Shown: in pieces, positions 27,703 through 37,037 of the stretch | Layout of the letters: every line of letters begins with the position of its first letter | How positions within the stretch are numbered: position 1 is the stretch's first letter | Origin: Roseiconus lacunae | GTDB taxonomy: Bacteria > Planctomycetota > Planctomycetia > Pirellulales > Pirellulaceae | Length of the DNA stretch: 64,000 bases | Assembly (NCBI RefSeq): GCF_008312935.1 | Contig: NZ_VSZO01000009.1 | Span: forward strand, 345,613-409,612 | Direction: 5' to 3' | Notes under the pieces: model-generated | The model's input: the letters and a program-made list of their open reading frames with translations, nothing else | The model's database searches: none | Told to the model about the DNA's origin: nothing | Made by a program: the position numbers and the translations under genes

Positions 27703-30700
27703 TCAGTCGGATGATGCTTTCTCCCGTAGTTTTTGGATATCCGCTTCGACAGATGCCTGCCGAGCGATCAAATCACTCAGTGACGAGCGTTCCTTTTCGA
27801 CGACGTCGGCGGGCGCACGAGAGACGAAGTTTTCGTTCGCCAACTTGGATTCCTTCCCCGCCACCTGCTTGATGATCTGGCCAAGCAACTTTTCGAGCCG
27901 AGATAATTCCGCTTCGACATCGATGAACTTTTCCAAGTCGACATGAACCTCGATTCCGATACCCGGAATCGCCAGGGGTGCGTCCGTTTCGAAGGCGTTC
28001 GTTTCTGGGCCGATCGCAATCACATCGGCCCCGGCAAGAGCACCGAAATAGGCGGTCATCGGCTCCAGAAGTTGCTGGCTCGATTCACTGCAAGTGATTG
28101 CCACGGGGACGGTTTCTTGCGGTTTGATCGATTGACTGGCGCGAATCTGGCGAATCGCAACGACGACTTGCTGAAACTCAGAAAACTGCCGCTCAATCGA
28201 TGGGTCGTCATGGCTTGCATCATGCTGCGGCCATTCCGCTTGCATCAGTAGCTCGCTTGCCGGCTCGGGATCGAGCCCACGCTTTGGAGCGATTTCACCA
28301 AGGTATCCCCAAATCGATTCGGTGACGAAAGGGGTGATGGGGTGCAACAATCGCAGTAGCGTATCAAGCCCGTGAACGATCACGTTCTGGCTGATGCCAC
28401 GCGTTTTCTCGTCAGACAATCGCGGCTTCGCGATCTCAACATAGAAGCTGCAGAACTCGTTCCACGCAAAATCGTAGATCACACCGCGTGCTTCGGCGAA
28501 TTTGAACGTTTCAATCGCGTCGGTTACTTGTCGAGTCACGGTCGCCAAACGACTGAGCAACCAACGATCTTCAACCGGCAATGCGGCGACATCGATCTTC
28601 TGCGGCTCGAACCCGTCTAGGTTCATCAGTACGAATCGTGAAGCATTCCAAAACTTGTTCACAAAGTTTCGACTGTTTTCGAATTTCTCGCTGACGACGG
28701 CTGCTTTGGGGTGTTTTTTATCCGCATCCGATTCAGCCCACTGCGTCGAGAATGTTTTTTTGCAACCGGGACAATCGATCGTCGTAGCGGTACGGTTCTT
28801 CTTGGTTTGATCGACCAGCTTTTCGCAGTGCGGACACTCGTACTGCACCGGCATCCGAACGTCTTGCGTTTCGGTCGCGATCTCAGTCAAACCAAACCGC
28901 AGCGCATCAGGACCGAATTTCTCAATGACATCGATCGGATCAACACCGTTGCCCTTGCTCTTACTCATTCGTTCGCCATGTCCATCCAAAATCGTCGGAT
29001 GGATATAGACTTGGTCGAACGGAATTTCACCCAGATTGTTCAGTCCCATCAGGACCATGCGAGCAACCCACAGTGTGATGATGTCACGCGACGTCGTGAG
29101 CGTCGACGTCGGATAGAAATACTCCAGTTCCGGAGTCTTTTGCGGCCAACCGAGAGTGCTGTGTGGCCATAACGCAGACGAGAACCAAGTATCCAAGACG
29201 TCCGGGTCGCGAACCAAACGCAAGGCTTCCAATTTGGGTTCCAGCGGCGAATCTTCTTCGCGCAAACAGACAAATACGCTGTAGGACTTGCCATCGGCGT
29301 CGGCTTGCAACGAGGCGGAGAGTTTATCGTCGCTCGCCAGCGCTCGAGTTTTTGTGACGATCGCTTCGGCTTGTTCTCGGTTTTCAAACGAAGCCGTCCA
29401 AATCGGAATCCGGTGTCCCCACCAAAGCTGTCGACTGACTGGCCAATCGCGTTTTTCCCCCAGCCAATCCAGATAGCCTTTGCGATAACGCGTCGGAAAA
29501 ATCTTGACCCGTTCGTCGCTGACGGCGTCCATCGCCGACTGGGCCAAGTCGTCCATTTTGACGAACCATTGGTCGGCCAAATAAGGCTCGATCGGAGTCT
29601 TGCTGCGATCCGACAGTGGCATCTCGATTTCACGGTCTTCGATGTCTCCGAGCAAGCCGGCCTCTTCGAGGTCCGCGACGACTTTCTTTCGCGCTTGCGG
29701 GATCGTCAGACCTTGATAAGCAGGTACGACATCGTTGATCGTTCCGTCCGGGTTCATGATGTTGATCATGGGCAAGCTTTGCCGCTGACCGACTTCATAG
29801 TCATTGGGGTCGTGAGCCGGAGTGATCTTTACGCATCCAGAGCCGAGCCCCGGCTTGGCCCACTGATCGGCAACGAGCGGAATCGCGCGATCGGCCAACG
29901 GTAGTCTTAGCATTCGACCATCGGCTGCCATGTCTCGCAGCACCTCAAGCTTCGGCAGCATGCTGGCCCGTCGTTTTTCGATCGCTTCCATTTGCGCTTC
30001 GACGTCAGGTTTTTCTTTGGCACTACTGACGGCTAGTTTTTCCCGCAGCTCGTTTTCAAGTTCGTCAAGGGCGGCGGCCGGATCGGGGTGCACGGCGACG
30101 GCAGTGTCACCAAGCATCGTTTCCGGGCGTGTCGTCGCGATTTCGACGAACTCCGGCTCTCCCGGTTGGGGATCGATCACAGGATATCGGAAGTGATAGA
30201 AGTGTCCCTTCTTGGTGACATTTTCAACTTCGTCGTTACTGACTGCGGTTTGCAGAAACGTGTCCCAGTTGACCAGACGCTTGCCGCGATAGATCAACTG
30301 CTTGTTGAACAAGTCGAAAAACGTCGCCCGGACTGCGGCGGCACAGGTCGGGTCCAAGGTAAAACGCAAACGTTCCCAATCACAACTACACCCCATCCGC
30401 TTTAGCTGGCCGATGATGCGTTTTTCGTATTGGTCCTTCCAGTCCCAAATGCGTTTGACCAGTCCCTCACGACCGATGTCGTGGCGTGACAGGTTCTCCT
30501 GCTCTTTTAAACGCCGCTCGACGACAGCTTGGGTTGCGATCCCGGCGTGGTCGGTCCCTGGCATCCAAAGCGTCTCGAACCCCTGCATCCGCTTGGTGCG
30601 AATCAGGATGTCTTGCAAGGTGTTGTTCAGGCCATGCCCGAGGTGGAGCGCGCCGGTCACATTCGGCGGCGGAATCACGATCGTGTAGGGCTTCTTGTCG

Positions 30701-30804
30701 GGATTGACTTTCGCGTGGCTACATCCCGCGAGATCCCAACGCTGCGCGATTTCGTCGGCCGCGGTCGAGTGTTCGAACCGAATCGGAATGGAGTTTTCGT
30801 TCAT
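27703..30804 (-). CDS. valS: Valyl-tRNA synthetase
   Basis: The protein has 1033 residues. This class I synthetase carries the HIGH-type motif HLGHGL after PPNVTGA near residue 50, a large editing (CP1) domain, the KMSKS motif as RMSKSKGNG near residue 610, an anticodon-binding domain, and a C-terminal coiled coil (VDLEKFIDVEAELSRLEKLLGQ). Between the KMSKS loop and the anticodon domain sits a zinc-ribbon-like insertion with CPHC and CPGC pairs, around residues 650-690. Together with an enlarged editing region this makes it longer than the common 880-950 residues. It joins valine to tRNA(Val) in the cytoplasm. Its start overlaps the cimA stop as ATGA, and its stop abuts the small gene downstream, giving a tightly coupled three-gene operon. 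Confidence 0.97.
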   Translation of the reverse strand: MNENSIPIRFEHSTAADEIAQRWDLAGCSHAKVNPDKKPYTIVIPPPNVTGALHLGHGLNNTLQDILIRTKRMQGFETLWMPGTDHAGIATQAVVERRLKEQENLSRHDIGREGLVKRIWDWKDQYEKRIIGQLKRMGCSCDWERLRFTLDPTCAAAVRATFFDLFNKQLIYRGKRLVNWDTFLQTAVSNDEVENVTKKGHFYHFRYPVIDPQPGEPEFVEIATTRPETMLGDTAVAVHPDPAAALDELENELREKLAVSSAKEKPDVEAQMEAIEKRRASMLPKLEVLRDMAADGRMLRLPLADRAIPLVADQWAKPGLGSGCVKITPAHDPNDYEVGQRQSLPMINIMNPDGTINDVVPAYQGLTIPQARKKVVADLEEAGLLGDIEDREIEMPLSDRSKTPIEPYLADQWFVKMDDLAQSAMDAVSDERVKIFPTRYRKGYLDWLGEKRDWPVSRQLWWGHRIPIWTASFENREQAEAIVTKTRALASDDKLSASLQADADGKSYSVFVCLREEDSPLEPKLEALRLVRDPDVLDTWFSSALWPHSTLGWPQKTPELEYFYPTSTLTTSRDIITLWVARMVLMGLNNLGEIPFDQVYIHPTILDGHGERMSKSKGNGVDPIDVIEKFGPDALRFGLTEIATETQDVRMPVQYECPHCEKLVDQTKKNRTATTIDCPGCKKTFSTQWAESDADKKHPKAAVVSEKFENSRNFVNKFWNASRFVLMNLDGFEPQKIDVAALPVEDRWLLSRLATVTRQVTDAIETFKFAEARGVIYDFAWNEFCSFYVEIAKPRLSDEKTRGISQNVIVHGLDTLLRLLHPITPFVTESIWGYLGEIAPKRGLDPEPASELLMQAEWPQHDASHDDPSIERQFSEFQQVVVAIRQIRASQSIKPQETVPVAITCSESSQQLLEPMTAYFGALAGADVIAIGPETNAFETDAPLAIPGIGIEVHVDLEKFIDVEAELSRLEKLLGQIIKQVAGKESKLANENFVSRAPADVVEKERSSLSDLIARQASVEADIQKLREKASSD

Positions 30805-32396
30805 GTCGCAGGAGTGATGTTGTCTTTGTGCAATTTGTATTCGACTGAATCGATCAACGCCTGGAAACTGGCTTCGATGATGTTGTCGCTAACACCGATG
30901 GTGCCCCAGCTTTCGTCGTGGTCAGCACTCTCGATATTGACCCGAGTTCCGGCCGCGGTCCCGCTGCCGTTATTAAAAATCCGGACCTTGTAATCGACCA
31001 GATGCATTTCTCGCAGCACCGGATAGAACGGCAGTAACACCTGTCGCAGTGCCGAATCAAGCGCATTGACTGGGCCGTGCCCCTCCGCGGCGGCAAAGCA
31101 ATCCTGGTCACCGACTCGGATCTTCAAGATCGCTTCGGCATAAACATCCTTTTCATCGGCCGACGTTTCACCGGCGACCACTCGGTATTTGATCGGGCTG
31201 AAATGCGGTGCAAACGTTCCAACGGTGCGCTTGATCAGCAGATCGAACGACCCTCCGGCGTTCTCGAACTGAAACCCTTGGTTTTCCAGCCTGACGACTT
31301 CCGACAAAATCTTGTCTTGGATCTCACGATCATTTTCGATGCTATGCCGCGTCGCGATTGCGGCAATATTACTACGTCCGCTCAGTTCACTCACCAAGAT
31401 CCGACGCTCATTGCCAACCAACTCTGGATTGATGTGCTCATAGGTTGACGCGGCTTTGTTGATCGCGTGGACGTGCATGCCGCCCTTGTGGGCGAACGCA
31501 CTTTGGCCGACAAAAGGCTGGTTCGTCCGCCACTGCAAATTTGCTGTTTCATAGACAAAGCGGCTGAGCTCTGTCAGTGTTTGAAGCCCTCGTCCCCCGA
31601 GAACCGAATAGCCTTTCTTTTTGAGCGAAAGGTTGGCCATCACAGACAGCAGATCCGCATTTCCGCAACGCTCTCCGATACCGTTGATCGTGCCTTGGAC
31701 TTGCGTCGCACCGACATCGACAGCGGCAAGCGAATTGGCGACGGCCAGTTCACTATCGTTATGGCAATGAATCCCAAAGATAACGTCAGGGTAGTCATTG
31801 AGGCCTTCCATCGCCGCTTGCGTGATTTCGGCAATCTGCTCCGGCAACGATCCACCGTTGGTATCACACAATGCCATCGTCGTCGCTCCGCCGGCTGCGG
31901 CAGCTCGCAAGGTTTCGATCGCGTACTTTGGATTGGCCCGGTAGCCATCGAAAAAATGCTCGGCGTCGTAAATTACGTCCGCCGACTTCTTCAAGAACGC
32001 GACGCTTTCGCCGATCATGTCGACGTTCTCTTCCAAAGTGACTCGCAAGACCTCGGTGGCATGGTAGTCCCAGGTTTTTCCGACCACCGTGATCACCGGC
32101 GTCTGGGCCGCGACCAGGGCTTGCATCCCTGGGTCGTCTTCGGCCTTCATCGAACGCCGACGGGTCATCCCGAACGCGCAAACTTTTGTATTGCCGAGGT
32201 CGTGCTTTCGAATCCCTTCAAAGAAAGCGACATCCTTTTCGTTACTGAGCGGATAGCCGCCTTCGATAAAGTCGACACCGGATTCGGCCAATCGCAGGGC
32301 AATCTGCAGCTTGTCGTTAAGCGAAAAACTAACGCCTTCGCCTTGCGAGCCGTCGCGAAGTGTCGTGTCGTAAATTTGAATCGATTTAGAAGTCAT
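30801..32396 (-). CDS. cimA: (R)-citramalate synthase (CimA-type)
   Basis: The protein has 531 residues. An HMGL-like TIM barrel starts with YDTTLRDGSQGEGVSFS. The metal-binding HCHND motif lies near residue 210, and ICALCDTNGG-type and GNERRILVSELSGRSN segments are also present. The C-terminal LeuA-type regulatory dimer domain starts near residue 400. The extended spacing and the ATTLRDGxQ-like start fit the CimA/isopropylmalate-synthase-like TIGR00977 group rather than LeuA. CimA condenses pyruvate and acetyl-CoA to citramalate, the first step of threonine-independent isoleucine synthesis. The C-terminal domain is expected to bind isoleucine. It heads an operon with valS and is preceded by a probable transcription attenuator. 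A 2-isopropylmalate synthase activity is less likely but not excluded. Confidence 0.92.
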   Translation of the reverse strand: MTSKSIQIYDTTLRDGSQGEGVSFSLNDKLQIALRLAESGVDFIEGGYPLSNEKDVAFFEGIRKHDLGNTKVCAFGMTRRRSMKAEDDPGMQALVAAQTPVITVVGKTWDYHATEVLRVTLEENVDMIGESVAFLKKSADVIYDAEHFFDGYRANPKYAIETLRAAAAGGATTMALCDTNGGSLPEQIAEITQAAMEGLNDYPDVIFGIHCHNDSELAVANSLAAVDVGATQVQGTINGIGERCGNADLLSVMANLSLKKKGYSVLGGRGLQTLTELSRFVYETANLQWRTNQPFVGQSAFAHKGGMHVHAINKAASTYEHINPELVGNERRILVSELSGRSNIAAIATRHSIENDREIQDKILSEVVRLENQGFQFENAGGSFDLLIKRTVGTFAPHFSPIKYRVVAGETSADEKDVYAEAILKIRVGDQDCFAAAEGHGPVNALDSALRQVLLPFYPVLREMHLVDYKVRIFNNGSGTAAGTRVNIESADHDESWGTIGVSDNIIEASFQALIDSVEYKLHKDNITPAT

Positions 32397-32600
32397 GACT
32401 ACTTTGGTTTACAAAAAAACCCCCGAAGCGGGAATGCTACGGGGGTGCTGTGTGCGTGAACTACCGTGTTACCGGAAACCATGTCGGCAACTTGACAACG
32501 TCAGTCGACCAAGACGGTTGCTCCGGGGCCTCGCTTCCCCCGCGCCATCACTGGCAGATCAAGCCAGGGACGCGGCAAATAATGACTACGGTCGTTCTGG
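32397..32600 (-). promoter_or_regulatory. cimA leader: candidate attenuator or riboswitch expression platform
   Basis: On the minus strand the leader contains, in order, a CTGGC/GCCAG hairpin (about 32553-32569), a GGGG/CCCC hairpin, a segment CCCCGGAGC (32520-32528), and the terminator hairpin. CCCCGGAGC is complementary over nine positions (one G-U) to GCTTCGGGG of the terminator's downstream arm (32421-32429). The same CCCC can also pair with the upstream GGGG, so anti-antiterminator, antiterminator and terminator structures are mutually exclusive. A 27-codon open frame (ATG at 32482, TAG at 32399-32401) with four valine codons runs through the terminator. No known riboswitch aptamer is recognised. 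Confidence 0.55.
32413..32446 (-). terminator. Intrinsic terminator just upstream of cimA
   Basis: The minus strand reads ACCCCCG, a 14-base loop, CGGGGGT, then a run of seven T in total. The stem is seven base pairs and perfect. It ends 16 bases before the cimA ATG and faces into the gene, so it can only make sense as an attenuator, or as a terminator for the membrane-protein gene that ends at 32705. Confidence 0.75.
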
Positions 32601-32704
32601 AGTGCATTTTCAATGGGGTTTTTGCGGATTTCGATTGGCGAAGAGGATACGCCTGAGTGGCAGGTTCGTCAATCGTGGAGCAATCATGCCCCGCAAGGTC
32701 AGGT

Positions 32705-33127
32705 CTAGCGGACGGAACTGCTACGCCGCAGCCTGAACCCTTCACCTCGAATCATCGTCCAGCAGTACCCGAAAACGAAGGCAATGCAAATCACGATCAT
32801 CAGACAGACGATCCTCGTGAAGTGCATGTTCACGCTTCCTGCGTTCTTCCAAATCGCCAGAAAGTGAAACAAATGCCCACAACCAATCAGCAGCCCCAAA
32901 CTGCCAACTCCAGCGGCAGTGGCGAGTGCTTGACGTTTGCGATGAGGGTTAAGTGCAACGACACCAAAAAACAGGATCGGTATTCCCAACATCATGGGAA
33001 TGAACAACAACGGGACTTTCTCTATTGAACCGAACAGTGCCATCGCTGTGTCGATGCACAACAAGAGTCCGGAGACGATGCCAAAGCGTGCCATTGACCG
33101 ACTATCTGAACCTAGGAGTACCGCCAT
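32705..33127 (-). CDS. Small integral membrane protein of unknown function
   Basis: The protein has 140 residues from the ATG at 33127; a second ATG at 33094 is equally possible and starts right before the first helix. The ORF can be extended to 33163 without a convincing start. Four hydrophobic helices are visible (MARFGIVSGLLLCIDTAMAL, PLLFIPMMLGIPILFFGVVA, ATAAGVGSLGLLIGCGHLFH, FTRIVCLMIVICIAFVFGYC), separated by short charged loops with a NPHRKRQ motif. No enzyme signature is seen. It is followed by the cimA leader on the same strand, 260 bases from its terminator, so readthrough could feed cimA. Confidence 0.68.
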   Translation of the reverse strand: MAVLLGSDSRSMARFGIVSGLLLCIDTAMALFGSIEKVPLLFIPMMLGIPILFFGVVALNPHRKRQALATAAGVGSLGLLIGCGHLFHFLAIWKNAGSVNMHFTRIVCLMIVICIAFVFGYCWTMIRGEGFRLRRSSSVR

Positions 33128-33425
33128 GTAGGTAGATGACCGGGGCAACCGGTCCGCATCCAAATCCTACCTTTGATCAATCGGCAATGTCAGCCCAAAA
33201 GGATAAATCCCCCTTCCACCCGATTCGCGATCCCTGCAAACACTCGCTGCTCACGTAACGCTTATGCCGGTTGATCACCAAACGCCAATGGCGGGGAAAC
33301 GTCAGCAGGTACGCCCCGACGAATGCACTCCAGATGACCTGCCGGCAGACGTTGGCTGACGAGATGATCCCAATCCAAACACTTCATTTACGCGGATCAG
33401 TAGCGACGCCCGACGACCAGACAGA
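33128..33425. other. Intergenic region, 298 bases
   Basis: It lies between the TPR-protein stop and the small membrane-protein start, both on the minus strand. No gene, repeat or clear terminator is seen. The side near 33127 should carry the membrane-protein promoter. Confidence 0.35.
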
Positions 33426-35075
33426 CTACTCGGCGGCAGATCCCCCCTCCGCAGGACCGGGAACCACATTTGACGATTCGGCGGAAGCTGAATCGTCGTC
33501 GTCCCCCTCAGCCGTCTCGCCGCCGTCAGCCTTGCTCGCGCTCCCCTGCGACTTCTTTTCTCCCGGAAGTTTGAAATCGAGCGTTCCGGCAGCCATCTCC
33601 CGTTCCATCCGAGAGACTGCGTCCCGGTGTTGCTCGGCAAGTTCTGGATCACCGACTTCGTCGTAGCACTTCGCGAGCATTTGGTGAGCCTTCAACGCCA
33701 GCGTGGGCGCCGCCAATGCCCTCTCGAGATCGCTGATCGCCTCGCGCAAACGCCCCAACCGATAAAGGATTTGACCGCGTGTTTCGTAGAAATGTGGGGT
33801 GGCGACGGGAATCGAGTTGATCGCCTCATTGGAGATTTCGAGCGCACGCTCAAGATCCGGCTCCTGCTTGGATGACAACGCGACGGCAAGATTGTTCAGC
33901 ACTGCGGCGCTTTTTCCGTTTTGCTCGATGGCCAAGCCAAGGTGCAACTCGGCTCGCTTCATATCATCCTTCATCAGAGCTGCGGTGCCCTTGATGAAAT
34001 GCGAAATCCACAGTGGCGCCCCGCGAACGAGCGCATTTCGGACGGTGACGACTTCTTGATTTTGTTCGTCCAAGCTCCCGAGTACATGATCGGCCAACAT
34101 CGTGACCACGCGCGGGTTATTAGGTGCAATCTGAACCGCGGCTTCCAACATCTGCAAAACCTTCAGACGCTCACTGACCGTATTGGTGGGGGACTGCTCG
34201 ATGAAGTTAACGTAGGCAACGATGGCATCGCCCAACGCCAACGTCAGCATCTGTTTCTGCTTGGGATCCTGCGAAATATCCAAGCTGCGTTTCAGCGTTC
34301 GAATCGCGTCGCTATGTCGATCGAGGAACAATTGGTTTCGCGCGACCATGAATGCCAGATTCGCATCCATTGGATCGTCTTTCTGCATTTCCTGGACGAT
34401 TTCCAGGGTCTTCGCCGCGTACAGTTCTGCTTGATCATGTTCGCCAAGCCGTCGCGACAACTCTGCCGCCTTGAGTCCCAACAACGGCTCTGTTTCGGAA
34501 AGCTCTAGCAGCAACTCAACTGCGGTCGAATACCGATGCCGAAAGATTGCATAGTCGGTGTACATTTTTTTGACGCTGACATCTTTGGGGTCAGCATCAC
34601 TGATCAATTCCAAGATCAGCCCGCATTCATCAAGCTGCTGTTCGTCAAAGTCAGACCACTTCTTTCCGATCATGTCGTTCTGCAATAGCCATCTCGCTGC
34701 CGGCGCGTGACCATGGTGCAGCAACTTTCGCATGATCGCTTTCGCCTCGTCGGGATGTGACTGTGCGTCACGAATCCAAGCGAATCGGTGCAAGAGTTCC
34801 AAATTCTCGGGATCCGCCTCCAACTGTCGGCGGATCACAATTTCTGCCGTCGGAAAATCATCCCGCTCCAGTGATACCATTAGCTGGCGTTCCAAGCGGC
34901 GGTTCCGCCAACCCGTTCCACCGCTGAAGGCAATGAAGCCGGTGACAAAAAGCACGATCGATAGCACAATCGCCGGTATCGCCTTGGGTGCATCTTGCCA
35001 CGGAATGCCGACGAACCAGCCGCGCACGAACTCGGAGCACCATCGAATCCAAACCAGGGGATTTAACGCTTCCAT
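33426..35075 (-). CDS. Membrane-anchored TPR-repeat protein of the exosortase/EPS cluster
   Basis: The protein has 549 residues. A transmembrane helix lies near residues 33-53 (IPAIVLSIVLFVTGFIAFS). It is followed by many TPR-like helical pairs across residues 60-500, for example RRQLEADPENLELLHRFAW, LGLAIEQNGKSAAVLNNLA and RGQILYRLGRLREAISDLE. The tail after about 510 is Gly/Ser/Asp/Glu-rich and disordered. Its ATG comes one base after the exosortase TGA (TGAGATG), so the two are translationally coupled. TPR proteins of this kind often accompany exopolysaccharide export and exosortase loci as scaffolds. The function is inferred from this context. Confidence 0.85.
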   Translation of the reverse strand: MEALNPLVWIRWCSEFVRGWFVGIPWQDAPKAIPAIVLSIVLFVTGFIAFSGGTGWRNRRLERQLMVSLERDDFPTAEIVIRRQLEADPENLELLHRFAWIRDAQSHPDEAKAIMRKLLHHGHAPAARWLLQNDMIGKKWSDFDEQQLDECGLILELISDADPKDVSVKKMYTDYAIFRHRYSTAVELLLELSETEPLLGLKAAELSRRLGEHDQAELYAAKTLEIVQEMQKDDPMDANLAFMVARNQLFLDRHSDAIRTLKRSLDISQDPKQKQMLTLALGDAIVAYVNFIEQSPTNTVSERLKVLQMLEAAVQIAPNNPRVVTMLADHVLGSLDEQNQEVVTVRNALVRGAPLWISHFIKGTAALMKDDMKRAELHLGLAIEQNGKSAAVLNNLAVALSSKQEPDLERALEISNEAINSIPVATPHFYETRGQILYRLGRLREAISDLERALAAPTLALKAHQMLAKCYDEVGDPELAEQHRDAVSRMEREMAAGTLDFKLPGEKKSQGSASKADGGETAEGDDDDSASAESSNVVPGPAEGGSAAE

Positions 35076-35076
35076 C

Positions 35077-36942
35077 TCAGTGCACCTCCGCCGGTTGGTT
35101 GGTATTACCCGCGACGACTTCGGAGCGATCGTCTAATTTGATCGACGTCGTACGCGCTCCCGTGTTTACCGGGGGTAAGTTGCGTCCCGCATTTCGGGCA
35201 ATTTCGTCGGCGAACTTTGCTCGAATCGCGACAAAGTCTTTCTCCAGACTGTTCAAGTGTTTTGGATCCAGCTTGTCCGGGACAATCACCCACATTTGCA
35301 GCATCAAAACCTCGTCCTGATCCCACACGCCGGTCGAATCGATTCGATTCCAAACCCGGTGAGAAAACGCGGCCAAACTGTTAGGTGCGTCGATCAATGT
35401 TCCGTCGCTGCCGATGCCAGAAAACAGCAGATAGCCTCGAGCAGTTGGGCCCTGCTTAAAACGAGCAAAAACGTAAGTCGAATTCATCGCGTCTGGGTTA
35501 CGAGTTTCGACTTCGAAGATCTCTAGGTCTTCCGGCGACTTGATATCACGATCGAGTAACAACCAATCCAAACGCTCATAGCAAGTACACAATTCATGCC
35601 ACCCATTATGAGGCTGGCTAAGAACGATTTGAGCGGTAATGTCTCCCGACGAGCACTCCCAGACGTCCGAGTTGGCGCCAAGGTATGGCACTTCGTAGTT
35701 CCGATTGGACACGTGATTGACAACCGACAGTGTCTGCATCTCACCCATCAAATTCGACGGCGGGTCGAAGACCAAATCGGAATCACCTTCGACGCGATTC
35801 TCGGGTCGCCGCGATGTCACAACTTGAAAAACCGCCAACCCGGCGATCAGAACGATTACGGTCAAGAATCCGATCTGAGCATTGCGGTTTTGAATCCAAC
35901 GCTGTGCGGTCGCGAACAGCACACCTTGCCGATCGGTCTCCAATTGATCGATCGTTTCACGCTGCGTGGTTCTTTCTCCGTCGTCTTCGCCTCTGCGAAT
36001 TGCGATCTGATTCCATCCAGAAACGAGCGGGTTAAATTCCGATTCGCTGGGAACTTCATGAAAGATCGTGGTCATCAAGAAATCAAACGACAACAAAAAG
36101 GCGAACGCCAATCCCAGAGCGACGTATCCGAGCAATTCGTGAGACCAGCCTTCGGCAAGGTCTATCTCGTATAGACTCGCAGCCAACGCAACAACGGTGA
36201 CACGAACGACATTGGAAAACACAGCCAATAGACAAGCGATCGCAAGATAAATCGGCGCGGTCCAAACGCGACGGCGTTTCCAAGCGACCACTGACAGTGC
36301 TAAAAAGCCAAGCGTGAAGACCGACTGAATTCCGCTACACGCTTCGGCAACGAACAACTCCCGGTCGGCGAGTTGAATGACGTTGTTCGCTACGGCGTGA
36401 GGAATCGCCAAGCCGTCTAACAGAACGCTCGAAAACCACGTGGTAATCCGTTGCAATCGAATCACCAATAGCGTGTCCAGTCGGACAAGTTGAATCACCG
36501 TAAACAGCGGTAGCGCGGTCACCAAAAGCGTCCGGTCATACGGACCACGCATCGCTCGAAGCATCGCGGTGGCAAAGAAGACCGCCGCCACGGCACCGAA
36601 CCAAGGAAACTTAAAAACCGCACCGAATGCGATAAAGAACAGCCCCAGGCCAATTGCCGCCCAACTGATCATCCCCCGCGGTGGGTAAAACCGTCCGTCG
36701 CTCCGCTGATAGGCCAACCACGCCACCACCCCGATCGCAAAAGGGAAGTACTGATAGGTAGGTTTGGACCAAAGCTTCACGAAATACGGCACCAGCAACG
36801 GAGCCGAGACGATCGCAAGTGCCAGCCAAAACCAGCGCCAATTACTGTGTGGTGCTAGACGAACCTCGCTTTCAGTAGGCGGGTTGGTCAGTGGCGCATC
36901 CACTGCCGTTTCCCCGACTCCTGCTGAATCCGCAGACGACAT
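35077..36942 (-). CDS. xrtU: Exosortase U fused to an EpsI-like domain
   Basis: The protein has 621 residues. About eight transmembrane helices occupy residues 35-300. The exosortase catalytic residues are visible as Cys202 (EACSGIQS), Arg247 (FSNVVRVTV) and His268 (GWSHELLGY). After a hydrophilic linker rich in Glu/Arg (310-355) comes another helix near 358-376, then an EpsI/DUF3485-like extracytoplasmic domain of about 230 residues. The fused exosortase plus C-terminal domain is the planctomycete XrtU form. Exosortases cleave and sort proteins with a C-terminal tripartite signal to the cell surface, usually in exopolysaccharide producers. The TPR gene follows immediately, and the polysaccharide autokinase gene lies just upstream. 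Confidence 0.92.
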   Translation of the reverse strand: MSSADSAGVGETAVDAPLTNPPTESEVRLAPHSNWRWFWLALAIVSAPLLVPYFVKLWSKPTYQYFPFAIGVVAWLAYQRSDGRFYPPRGMISWAAIGLGLFFIAFGAVFKFPWFGAVAAVFFATAMLRAMRGPYDRTLLVTALPLFTVIQLVRLDTLLVIRLQRITTWFSSVLLDGLAIPHAVANNVIQLADRELFVAEACSGIQSVFTLGFLALSVVAWKRRRVWTAPIYLAIACLLAVFSNVVRVTVVALAASLYEIDLAEGWSHELLGYVALGLAFAFLLSFDFLMTTIFHEVPSESEFNPLVSGWNQIAIRRGEDDGERTTQRETIDQLETDRQGVLFATAQRWIQNRNAQIGFLTVIVLIAGLAVFQVVTSRRPENRVEGDSDLVFDPPSNLMGEMQTLSVVNHVSNRNYEVPYLGANSDVWECSSGDITAQIVLSQPHNGWHELCTCYERLDWLLLDRDIKSPEDLEIFEVETRNPDAMNSTYVFARFKQGPTARGYLLFSGIGSDGTLIDAPNSLAAFSHRVWNRIDSTGVWDQDEVLMLQMWVIVPDKLDPKHLNSLEKDFVAIRAKFADEIARNAGRNLPPVNTGARTTSIKLDDRSEVVAGNTNQPAEVH

Positions 36943-36982
36943 TGTGTTGGGTGTATTTTAGAGTGAATGACGGATAAACATG

Positions 36983-37013
36983 GGCCGCCTCCCTACCCGA
37001 GAAAGAGGCGGCC
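36983..37013 (-). terminator. Stem-loop between autokinase and exosortase genes
   Basis: GGCCGCCTC (36983-36991) pairs perfectly with GAGGCGGCC (37005-37013) around a 13-base loop. It lies 25 bases after the autokinase stop. There is no T-run on the minus strand, so it may be an intercistronic stabiliser or partial terminator rather than a full intrinsic terminator. Confidence 0.5.
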
Positions 37014-37037
37014 GGAGAGCTGACTTCGCGAGACCGA

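Noticed and set aside
31467..32459. 330-codon open frame on the plus strand
   Set aside because: Antisense to cimA, with no recognisable family and composition typical of a shadow frame.
32440..32600. T-box or SAM riboswitch upstream of cimA
   Set aside because: No T-box GGUGGNACCGCG-type sequence and no SAM-I core were found; only the expression-platform-like stems can be supported.
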